Part shown: positions 1-5,405 of the stretch, piece after piece
Layout of the letters: each line of letters begins with the position of its first letter
Position numbering within the stretch: the stretch's first letter is position 1
Source of the DNA: an uncultured Clostridia bacterium
GTDB taxonomy: Bacteria > Bacillota > Clostridia > TANB77 > CAG-465
NCBI GenBank assembly: GCA_934132895.1
Contig: CAKPAG010000020.1
Coordinates: 1 to 10,357 of the forward strand
Reading direction: 5' to 3'
Length of the DNA: 10,357 nucleotides
The notes under the pieces: model-generated
Seen by the model: only the letters and a program-made list of their open reading frames with translations
Databases searched by the model: none
Told to the model about the DNA's origin: nothing
Position numbers and translations under genes: made by a program

Positions 1-50
1 TGATTATTTTTATTTTATCATAGAAAGGTTTTTTTTACTACTCTTAGTTT

Positions 51-368
51 ACACAAATTTTTCTACATGCTCATTTTATCAAGTGACCCCTTAACTTACT
101 GGCTTGCTTCCACATTCGGCACATCTTTTGGCGTATGGGATAAGGGTTCCGCGCGTGCTGGCTTGAAAAACGGCAATTACGGTTTTGCTTACTCCGCCAC
201 TTGCGGGGTCCGCCCAGTTATAAAAGTATCAAAATCTTTGGTACAATAAGCGACATTATGAGCTTATATTAAGTGTGTAAATTTCTGAAGAAATGGCACC
301 TGTGTAAAATGTAAATGATAAAATAAAAGTATAGAAAAAGTGGAAAATAAAAGTACACAAATTTTCTA
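51..368. repeat. Short direct repeat flanking the GC-rich fragment
   Basis: Positions 51-65 (acacaaatttttcta) and 355-368 (acacaaattttcta) are the same word apart from one T in the T-run. They bracket the GC-richer gene fragment and the spacer after it. The pair could mark a small insertion or recombination event, but such AT-rich words can recur by chance. Confidence 0.3.
67..249 (+). pseudogene. C-terminal fragment of a DUF6273-like surface protein (gene remnant)
   Basis: The reading frame carries the pattern YWLAS at the start of the conserved part and GVRPVIKVSKS near the end. This resembles the C-terminal end of DUF6273-type extracellular proteins, which are abundant in gut Clostridia and usually hundreds of residues long. 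Only about 45 family-like residues remain. The frame is open upstream only to a stop at 1-3, and the upstream residues (Phe/Leu/Lys-rich) do not look like the family. No ribosome binding site precedes the ATG at 67. Bases 101-220 are about 55% G+C by hand count, and many codons end in C (TTC, GGC, TCC, TAC, GCC, TGC, GTC, CGC), unlike every other gene here. I read it as a displaced 3' end of a gene of different composition, not a functional small gene. The family assignment is from memory of its pattern. Confidence 0.55.
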
Positions 369-375
369 TACTTTT
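325..375. terminator. AT-rich hairpin with T-rich tail, possible terminator
   Basis: A perfect 14-base inverted repeat joins 325-338 (AAAAGTATAGAAAA) and 362-375 (TTTTCTATACTTTT), with a 23-base loop. The right arm runs into a T-rich tract to about 384. The stem has few G-C pairs and the loop is long, so termination would be weak. The A-rich left and T-rich right flanks would allow action in both directions. It separates the left-edge fragment from the era promoter. Confidence 0.4.
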
Positions 376-392
376 TTCTTTTTTGAAATTTA

Positions 393-421
393 TTGTAATT
401 TTAACTATATTTTGATATAAT
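393..421 (+). promoter_or_regulatory. Candidate sigma-A promoter of era
   Basis: TTGTAA at 393-398 (4 of 6 to TTGACA) and a perfect TATAAT at 416-421 are separated by 17 bases. Transcription would start near 428, leaving a leader of under 30 bases that contains the Shine-Dalgarno AAAGGAAG at 442-449, six bases before the era ATG. Confidence 0.65.
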
Positions 422-455
422 AATTGTGTAATTTTTTTTAGAAAGGAAGTAAAAA

Positions 456-1370
456 ATGTTTAAATCAGGATATATTACTGTAGTAGGAAAACCTAACGCA
501 GGTAAGTCTACACTTGTAAATAAATTAGTTGGTTTTAAAGTTGCAATAACAACTCCAAAGCCACAAACAACTAGATATAATATAAAGGGAATTATAACAA
601 ACCAAAACTCTCAAATGATATTTATAGATACTCCAGGAGTACATATTCCTAAACATAAAATGGGAGAATATATGATGAAAGGGGTAGAAAATGCAATAGC
701 TTCAGTTGATGTTATTATATATTTAGTAGATGCATCTAAGCCCACAATTGATACAGCAAATGAAAATATAATGAAAAATATAGCATCATCTAAAGCAAAA
801 GTAATACTTGCAATTAATAAAATAGATAAAATAGAAAAAGGAAAGATTTTAAAGATTATATCTATATATGATGAATATATGAGAAAGTTAAATGGTGAGT
901 TTAAAGAAATAATACCGATATCTGTTTTTAAAAATGATGGTATAGAACTTCTAGTTAAAAAAATAGAAGAAAATTTGCCAGTTGGTGAAAAAATATATGA
1001 CGATGATGAAATTACAGATATGACTGAAAGAGAGTTAGTAGAAGAAATAATAAGGGAAAAAGCTTTAAATAATCTAGAAGAAGAAGTACCTCATGGAATA
1101 AAAGTAGAAGTAGAAAAGTTTAAAAAAAGAAAAACTAGAGATAAAAAAGCAATTTATGATATAGATGTAAATATAATATGTGAGAAAAATTCACATAAAG
1201 GCATAATTATTGGAAAAGATGGAATTATGCTTAAAAAAATTGGCTCTCTTGCAAGAAAAGACATTGAGGATATGTTAGAAGATAAAGTAAATCTTAAGTT
1301 GTGGGTTAAGGTTAGGGAAAATTGGCAACAAAATGAAAACTACATAAAAGATATAAAAAACAAATATTGA
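456..1370 (+). CDS. era: GTPase Era, 30S ribosome assembly factor
   Basis: Era is a GTPase that binds the 3' end of 16S rRNA and assists 30S subunit maturation in the cytoplasm. The 304-residue length is normal. The GTPase domain shows G1 GKPNAGKS at residues 11-18, a G2 effector stretch with the TTPKPQTTR signature at about 32-40, G3 DTPG at 58-61, G4 NKID at 121-124 and G5 around PISVF at 154-158. G5 carries Val where Ser-Ala is usual. A C-terminal KH domain follows, with its GKDG loop at about 253-256. The start is supported by AAAGGAAG at 442-449. It is the first gene after a good promoter and is followed by yqzL and recO, the standard Bacillota order. The assignment is secure. Confidence 0.97.
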   Translation: MFKSGYITVVGKPNAGKSTLVNKLVGFKVAITTPKPQTTRYNIKGIITNQNSQMIFIDTPGVHIPKHKMGEYMMKGVENAIASVDVIIYLVDASKPTIDTANENIMKNIASSKAKVILAINKIDKIEKGKILKIISIYDEYMRKLNGEFKEIIPISVFKNDGIELLVKKIEENLPVGEKIYDDDEITDMTERELVEEIIREKALNNLEEEVPHGIKVEVEKFKKRKTRDKKAIYDIDVNIICEKNSHKGIIIGKDGIMLKKIGSLARKDIEDMLEDKVNLKLWVKVRENWQQNENYIKDIKNKY

Positions 1371-1388
1371 TAAAAGAGTAATTGTTTT

Positions 1389-1404
1389 TACAAAATATTT
1401 TGTA
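1389..1404. repeat. 16-bp perfect palindrome between era and yqzL
   Basis: TACAAAATATTTTGTA reads identically on both strands. It lies in the 79-base gap after era, about 45 bases before the yqzL start. It could be a binding site for a dimeric regulator or simply AT-rich chance. No convincing promoter is placed around it. Confidence 0.35.
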
Positions 1405-1449
1405 TATGGCGTGTGAAAATACATAAAATATTACTAAGTAGGTGATAGT

Positions 1450-1656
1450 ATGTATGAAGATATAGCTTGGAAACATTTTTGTAAAACAGGAAGCTTAGAA
1501 AGCTTTTTTGAATATAAAAAAATATTAGAATTAAATAATAGTAATAATAAATTTAAAGAAAATAAAAATCAAAATGTAACTGGTGATTATATTATACCAG
1601 AGGGAAAAGGTGACGTTTTTAGTGAACTTGATAAAGGTAAAGGGAGTAGTAATTAA
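1450..1656 (+). CDS. yqzL: YqzL-like small protein
   Basis: This 68-residue protein has the N-terminal pattern of the YqzL family: an aromatic-rich start (residues 1-24) with Trp7, Phe10, a TGSLESF turn and Tyr22-Lys-Lys. The remainder (about 25-68) is Asn/Lys/Gly-rich and probably disordered. The family has no established biochemical role that I know of. It is recognised mainly by its place between era (or cdd) and recO in Bacillota, exactly as here. AGGTGAT at 1440-1446 places the start at the ATG. The gene ends inside the beginning of recO, so the two are probably translationally coupled. The family assignment rests on the N-terminal pattern plus synteny. Confidence 0.75.
   Translation: MYEDIAWKHFCKTGSLESFFEYKKILELNNSNNKFKENKNQNVTGDYIIPEGKGDVFSELDKGKGSSN
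1605..1613 (+). promoter_or_regulatory. Ribosome binding site that fixes the recO start
   Basis: AAAAGGTGA at 1605-1613 lies inside the 3' end of yqzL, eight bases before GTG at 1622. The other in-frame candidates (GTG 1583, GTG 1610, TTG 1628) lack a well-placed Shine-Dalgarno sequence. They would also give N-termini longer or shorter than the usual RecO beginning. Confidence 0.65.
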
Positions 1657-2332
1657 GGAAGTAACATATAAAGAAAATGATAAAATAATAACTTTATTAA
1701 CAGATACTTTAGGTAAAGTTGCATGTATTGCAAGGGGAGCAAAAAGGACAAATAGCCCTATTCTTGCTAATTGCCAGTATCTTGTATATAGTGAGTTTAT
1801 ATTGTATAAATCTAAAAATTTCTATTATATAAACAGTGCTGAAGTAATTGATACTTTCTATAATCTAAGGGTAGACTTTGATAAACTCACATATATATTT
1901 GAAATAACTAGAATTTTAAATAGTGTTACTGATGAAAATCAAGATACTTTAAATATATTGAAATTGTTTTTAAATACATTATTTGCAATAGATAAACTAG
2001 GTAAAGACATAAATGTAATAAATGCTATATTTAAAATAAAGTTATTTCAGCTTTTAGGTTTTGCACCTAGAGTTAAAGATTGTATAAATTGTAAAAATGA
2101 TTTAGAAAACGGTGAAATATACTATGATTATGTTTCAAATAGTTTTTACTGTGGAAACTGTGTAGGAGAAGATAAAAGAAGATATATAAAATTATCAAAA
2201 TCTACTCTTATTGCAATAAGGTATGTTTTAGCAGCAGACTTAAAAAAGATATTTGCTTTTGAGTTAAAGAATACAAAAGATTTTAAATTGTTTGGACAAG
2301 TCTATTCGGATGCTATGACAAGTAGTATATAG
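1622..2332 (+). CDS. recO: DNA repair protein RecO
   Basis: RecO works with RecR (and RecF) to load RecA onto SSB-coated single-stranded DNA in recombinational repair. From GTG 1622 the protein is 236 residues. Its N-terminal OB-fold opens with the family pattern KVKGVVIKEVTYKENDKI and TLGKVACIARGAKR. A helical middle follows, then a four-cysteine zinc site (CINC at about 154-157 and CGNC at 177-180). The start was chosen because AAAAGGTGA sits eight bases upstream and the N-terminus then matches relatives, although the frame stays open further upstream. It overlaps yqzL by 35 bases in another frame. The C-terminus (ending SDAMTSSI) is shorter than in typical homologues and lacks the usual basic final helix. 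Either the lineage has diverged or the end has been altered. Confidence 0.9.
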   Translation: MNLIKVKGVVIKEVTYKENDKIITLLTDTLGKVACIARGAKRTNSPILANCQYLVYSEFILYKSKNFYYINSAEVIDTFYNLRVDFDKLTYIFEITRILNSVTDENQDTLNILKLFLNTLFAIDKLGKDINVINAIFKIKLFQLLGFAPRVKDCINCKNDLENGEIYYDYVSNSFYCGNCVGEDKRRYIKLSKSTLIAIRYVLAADLKKIFAFELKNTKDFKLFGQVYSDAMTSSI

Positions 2333-2351
2333 AAGTATAAGGGGGAATATT

Positions 2352-3212
2352 ATGAATAAAAAAAGTGTTACAATTATAGCGGTGGTTGTAATATTAGCTA
2401 TATGTGTTTGTTTAGGAATAGTTTTGGTTGGAGGAAAAGATAGTGAAAATGTAAATCCACTTGAAGAAGAAATAAAAAATGAAGTAAAAGAAGAAAAAAC
2501 AACTTCTGATGAGAATAAGGAAAAAGTTACAAGTGTAGCACTTGATAGTAAAATTGGTACAGAAGTTACAAATAAAATATATGTACCAAATATATATTCT
2601 AAAGAAATGTATAAAGAACTTGATAAAAATGGACTTAGTAATGAATTTAGAATAATGTATACTTTTGGAATGATGACTACTTTACAAGAATATTCAAACT
2701 ATTTAAGAGAAGGAGAAGATTACATAGGTAGTTATATAACACAGGATGATTTAGAAAAAGTTGAAAAGACAATTTTTAAGACTGATAAAAAATTAAATCA
2801 TAAAGCTGTATTCGAAAACGATACATATAACGCAGAAACTAAAAATTATGTTATAGTTGCAAGAGGTTTTTTCGGAGATTCACTTGAATATGTGGTGGAA
2901 ATTCCTTATGAAATAAATGAGTATGAGGATAGATTAGAAGTTAACTTATATAGAATGTATATAACTCGTGAATATGATAAAGAGGCAGAACAAGAAACAG
3001 TCCAAAAAGATAAAGTTTATTATGATGAAGCAAAAATAAAGCTTGCTACAACTATACAAGATGAGAACATGAGTGATGAAATAGCTTCACAAAAAGATAT
3101 ATTAAACGCTGAAATAAAAAATGGAAAAATACAAAAAGAAAGTCTTGATAAAACTACATGGATTTTTGAAAAAGTAGAAGGAAAGTATTTGATTTCAGAA
3201 TATAGAAAATAA
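2352..3212 (+). CDS. Unrecognised protein with one N-terminal membrane anchor
   Basis: I do not recognise this 286-residue protein. Residues 6-27 form one strong hydrophobic segment after a short basic start (MNKK). This fits a signal anchor that places the rest outside the membrane. Two cysteines at 18 and 20 lie in the segment, but no standard lipobox precedes either. Residues 30-60 are a charged Glu/Lys/Asn-rich linker. Residues about 63-286 look like a soluble mixed alpha/beta domain ending TWIFEKVEGKYLISEYR, a style seen in small NTF2-like or similar extracellular domains; this comparison is weak. GGGGGA at 2341-2346 supports the start. It lies 19 bases after recO and probably shares its transcript. 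A new promoter follows immediately, so it is likely the last gene of the era-recO unit. Confidence 0.8.
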   Translation: MNKKSVTIIAVVVILAICVCLGIVLVGGKDSENVNPLEEEIKNEVKEEKTTSDENKEKVTSVALDSKIGTEVTNKIYVPNIYSKEMYKELDKNGLSNEFRIMYTFGMMTTLQEYSNYLREGEDYIGSYITQDDLEKVEKTIFKTDKKLNHKAVFENDTYNAETKNYVIVARGFFGDSLEYVVEIPYEINEYEDRLEVNLYRMYITREYDKEAEQETVQKDKVYYDEAKIKLATTIQDENMSDEIASQKDILNAEIKNGKIQKESLDKTTWIFEKVEGKYLISEYRK

Positions 3213-3230
3213 AAAAATATAAAATTTTTC

Positions 3231-3260
3231 TTGACTTTTTACATAAAAGGTGTATATAAT
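3231..3260 (+). promoter_or_regulatory. Strong sigma-A promoter of the attenuator/leader region
   Basis: TTGACT at 3231-3236 (5 of 6) and a perfect TATAAT at 3255-3260 are 18 bases apart. Transcription should begin near 3267, about 27 bases before the leader ORF. It is among the best promoter matches in the window. Confidence 0.75.
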
Positions 3261-3293
3261 ATATGTATAAGGTTTAAAGGAGCGAAATTAAAA

Positions 3294-3341
3294 ATGAAAA
3301 ATATAGTTAAATTTAATATGGCACATGATAATAATATATAA
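3294..3341 (+). CDS. Putative 15-residue leader peptide (His-Asp-Asn-Asn)
   Basis: The ORF reads MKNIVKFNMAHDNNI and stops with TAA at 3339-3341. A Shine-Dalgarno AAAGGAG lies at 3276-3282, 11 bases upstream, nearly the same spacing as for the next gene (10 bases). Four of 15 residues are Asn, and codons 11-14 are His (CAT), Asp (GAT), Asn (AAT), Asn (AAT). The stop codon overlaps the first bases of the hairpin at 3340-3376, the classic geometry of a ribosome-sensed attenuator. The genes downstream include hisS, asnS and aspS. I infer that ribosomes stalling on these codons when the cognate tRNAs are uncharged would leave the hairpin free to form and so prevent termination at 3365-3393. No family match is claimed, and chance in AT-rich DNA remains possible. 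Confidence 0.5.
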   Translation: MKNIVKFNMAHDNNI

Positions 3342-3376
3342 CTATGTTTGCATTAGAATATAATGCAGGCATAGTT
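3340..3376 (+). promoter_or_regulatory. Antiterminator-like hairpin, exclusive with the terminator
   Basis: Arms 3340-3354 and 3362-3376 pair over 15 continuous base pairs (two are G-U) around a 7-base loop. The right arm contains 3365-3373, which is also the left arm of the next terminator hairpin, so only one of the two can form. The left arm starts in the leader ORF's stop codon, so a ribosome finishing the peptide would cover it. In addition, GGCACAT at 3320-3326 can pair with ATGTGCC at 3379-3385 around this hairpin, reinforcing the non-terminating fold. Confidence 0.6.
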
Positions 3377-3393
3377 TAATGTGCCTGCTTTTT
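3365..3393 (+). terminator. Intrinsic terminator of the attenuator
   Basis: GCAGGCATA at 3365-3373 pairs with TGTGCCTGC at 3380-3388 (9 bp, one G-U, six-base loop) and runs straight into five T's at 3389-3393. It lies before the gene at 3469 and between that gene and its only evident promoter, so it should act conditionally. Confidence 0.65.
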
Positions 3394-3398
3394 AAATA

Positions 3399-3442
3399 AA
3401 AAAAGTGTAAGGCACTAAGGATTAAGTGCTTTACACTTTTTT
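3399..3442. terminator. Second terminator-like hairpin upstream of the 2H-phosphoesterase gene
   Basis: Arms 3399-3416 and 3425-3442 form an 18-bp stem (one G-U), core GTGTAAGGCACT against AGTGCTTTACAC, with an 8-base loop. An A-run on the left and six T's on the right let it work on either strand. It ends nine bases before the next gene's ribosome binding site. GGCAC at 3411-3415 can also pair with GTGCC at 3381-3385, which would disrupt both this hairpin and the terminator before it. Confidence 0.65.
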
Positions 3443-3468
3443 GTTGTAATAAAAGGAGAAAAATTAAA

Positions 3469-4002
3469 ATGAATTATATAAATAAAGGTAAAAGAGATAT
3501 TTTGTTATTTCCAGAATTTAGTAATATAGATAAAATTGAAAAAGTAAGAAAACAATATGACGAATTGTATGGACTGATAAACCCCCATATTACACTTGCA
3601 TTTCCGTTTAATAGCGAGATATCAAATGAAGAGTTAAAAGAAACTTTAAAGGAACATTTAAAAGATGTAAAAAAATTTAAAATAAATATGCAAGGCATTA
3701 GTTTAAAAAAAGATGAAAAAAAGAATATAAATTATATATTTTTAAACTTTTTAAATGGAAAAGAAGAAATTATGAATATTCATAATTTAATATATGAAAA
3801 AGTTTTAAATAAAAAAATTAAATTTGAATATGTTCCACATATAACTTTAGGATGTATAAAAGATGGGAAAAAAATAGATAAAGAAATATTAGATGAAATA
3901 TCAAACGAAAAATTTGAAACACTAGTAGATAAAATATATTTAGAAAAAATTGGAGAAAATGAAGAATCAATTATTGAAGGTTATATTGATTTAGAAGATT
4001 AA
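3469..4002 (+). CDS. 2H phosphoesterase, 2'-5' RNA ligase family
   Basis: This 177-residue protein carries the two hallmark H-x-T motifs of 2H phosphoesterases, HITL at 40-43 (in NPHITLAFPF) and HITL at 124-127 (in VPHITLG). Each supplies a catalytic histidine and threonine in a bilobal fold. Family members hydrolyse 2',3'-cyclic phosphates or open or form 2'-5' RNA linkages. The substrate here is unknown, so I give no symbol. There is no signal peptide, so it should be cytoplasmic. AAAAGGAG at 3451-3458 supports the start. No promoter is visible between the terminator-like hairpin at 3399-3442 and this gene, so expression appears to need read-through from the promoter at 3231. It precedes hisS by 99 bases, and a link to tRNA or RNA repair is only a guess from context. 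Confidence 0.88.
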   Translation: MNYINKGKRDILLFPEFSNIDKIEKVRKQYDELYGLINPHITLAFPFNSEISNEELKETLKEHLKDVKKFKINMQGISLKKDEKKNINYIFLNFLNGKEEIMNIHNLIYEKVLNKKIKFEYVPHITLGCIKDGKKIDKEILDEISNEKFETLVDKIYLEKIGENEESIIEGYIDLED

Positions 4003-4041
4003 GAAAAACTAAAAATTAAAATAAATAAATTGTAATTTAAA

Positions 4042-4072
4042 AAGCGCTATTTATTGCATAAAATAGGCGTTT
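4042..4072. promoter_or_regulatory. Hairpin/inverted repeat overlapping the hisS promoter
   Basis: AAGCGCTATTT at 4042-4052 pairs with AAATAG and CGTTT within 4061-4072 over 11 base pairs (one G-U), with one bulged G at 4067 and an 8-base loop. No T-run follows, so it is a poor terminator. It covers the -35 element and most of the spacer of the promoter below, so it could be an operator. Confidence 0.35.
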
Positions 4073-4082
4073 GTGGTATAAT
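4054..4082 (+). promoter_or_regulatory. Candidate extended -10 promoter of hisS
   Basis: TATAAT at 4077-4082 is preceded by TGG at 4074-4076, giving the extended -10 form TGnTATAAT. A weak -35 (TTGCAT, 4054-4059) lies 17 bases upstream. The start site would fall near 4089, leaving a leader of only about 13 bases that just includes the Shine-Dalgarno GTGAGG at 4090-4094. Confidence 0.55.
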
Positions 4083-4101
4083 TTGAAAGTGAGGTAAAAA
4101 A

Positions 4102-5376
4102 ATGAAGATTTCAAGACAAAAAGGTACAAAAGACATATTTGGAGAAGATATAAAAATATGGCAATATATCGAAGAAAAAATAAGAGAAATTTGTTTAGTA
4201 TATAATATAGAAGAAATAAGGACACCTGTGTTTGAGGCAACTGAGTTATATGCAAGAGGCGTAGGCGATGATACAGATGTTGTAAATAAAGAAATGTATA
4301 CATTTTTAGATAAAGGTGGAAGAAGTATTACATTAAGACCAGAACTTACAGCTGGTGTCGTAAGGGCATATATTGAAAATGGTATGTCTTCTATGAGCTC
4401 TCCTGTTAAATTGTGGTATGAAGCAAATATGTATAGATACGAAAAAATGCAAAAAGGAAGATATAGAGAATTTGCCCAATTTGGAGTTGAATTTTTTGGC
4501 TCTAAATCTTATCTTGCAGATATAGAATGCATAATGCTTGCATACGAACTATTTGAAAAATTAGGTTTAAAAGATGATATTTTACTTACAATTAATTCTA
4601 TTGGTTGTGTAGATTGTAGAAAAAAATATATAGAAGCTTTAAAAGATTTTATAAGGCCAAACCTTGATGGTATGTGTGATACATGTAGAACTAGATTTGA
4701 AAAAAATCCTTTAAGAATACTTGATTGTAAAGAAGAAAAATGTCAAAGAATATTAAAAGATGCACCAATGATAACAGATTATTTGTGCGAAGAATGTAAT
4801 AAAGATTTTGAAGATTTGAAAAGTACATTAAATGATTTAGGAGTTAAATACGAAATAGATAAAAAGATTGTTAGAGGACTGGATTATTATAACAAAACAG
4901 TGTTTGAATTTGTATCTAAAGACTTAGGGCTTACTGTTTGCGGCGGTGGAAGGTATGACAAATTAATAGAAACTTTAGATGGACCGGCTACTCCTGCAGT
5001 TGGATTTGGACTAGGAATGGATAGGCTTGTTATTGTTTTAAAAGAAATAGAACAAAGAAAACAGAAAGAAAATGGATACAAGAATATATTTGAAGAAAAT
5101 GTAGATATATTCTTTGCAGTACTAGATAACAAAAACTATGCTTATGCAAGAAAGGTAATAACTGCATTAAGAGATAGAGGTTTAAAAGTTGAAATTGATA
5201 TAAACGATAGAAGCTTTAATGGTAAAATGAAGTATGCAAATAAAATAAATGCAAATTATGTATGTATAATTGGAGAAGATGAAAAAGCTCAAAATAAATG
5301 CTTAATTAAAAATATGAAAACTGGCGAACAAAAAAGTATTAATTTTAATGAAGCTGAAATAATAATGGCGTTATAA
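4102..5376 (+). CDS. hisS: Histidine-tRNA ligase
   Basis: HisRS charges tRNA-His with histidine using ATP. The 424-residue protein shows the class II core: a motif 1 region around EIRTPVFE (38-45), the RPELT stretch at 79-83, motif 2 with GRYREFAQFGVE (119-130), the histidine-specific RGLDYYNKTVFE (258-269) and motif 3 GFGLGMDRL (301-309). The C-terminal anticodon-binding domain covers about 330-424. The insertion domain holds several Cys pairs (169/172, 192/195, 209/214, 229/232), as in many HisRS. GTGAGG precedes the ATG. It is the first of three synthetase genes and has its own candidate promoter. hisS-aspS is a common pair in Bacillota; here asnS lies between them. Confidence 0.97.
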   Translation: MKISRQKGTKDIFGEDIKIWQYIEEKIREICLVYNIEEIRTPVFEATELYARGVGDDTDVVNKEMYTFLDKGGRSITLRPELTAGVVRAYIENGMSSMSSPVKLWYEANMYRYEKMQKGRYREFAQFGVEFFGSKSYLADIECIMLAYELFEKLGLKDDILLTINSIGCVDCRKKYIEALKDFIRPNLDGMCDTCRTRFEKNPLRILDCKEEKCQRILKDAPMITDYLCEECNKDFEDLKSTLNDLGVKYEIDKKIVRGLDYYNKTVFEFVSKDLGLTVCGGGRYDKLIETLDGPATPAVGFGLGMDRLVIVLKEIEQRKQKENGYKNIFEENVDIFFAVLDNKNYAYARKVITALRDRGLKVEIDINDRSFNGKMKYANKINANYVCIIGEDEKAQNKCLIKNMKTGEQKSINFNEAEIIMAL

Positions 5377-5405
5377 AAGATATAAGGAAAAGAGGAAAAA
5401 GTTGT

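Noticed and set aside
67..249. Diversity-generating retroelement template repeat
   Set aside because: A template should be rich in AAC codons at the variable sites. Here those sites are mostly non-adenine, which would suit a variable copy if anything.
1583..1621. Earlier recO start at GTG 1583 or GTG 1610
   Set aside because: Neither has a well-placed Shine-Dalgarno, and both add residues not seen at the usual RecO N-terminus. GTG 1622 fits both.
2391..2414. Lipoprotein signal in the unrecognised anchored protein
   Set aside because: The residues before Cys18 and Cys20 do not give the small residue at -1 required by a lipobox, so a plain membrane anchor fits better.
3267..3340. T-box riboswitch, suggested by TGGCAC at 3319-3324
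   Set aside because: The leader is only about 50 bases before this word, so there is no room for Stem I with a specifier loop, and the full T-box core (TGGNACCGCG) is absent.
3474..3698. Minus-strand frame opposite the 2H-phosphoesterase gene
   Set aside because: Shadow of a motif-bearing gene, with no ribosome binding site and a Phe/Ser/Leu-rich composition typical of antisense AT-rich coding DNA.
4037..5132. Minus-strand frames opposite the start and middle of hisS (4037-4303 and 4887-5132)
   Set aside because: They lie on the reverse of an intact HisRS gene and show no family pattern.
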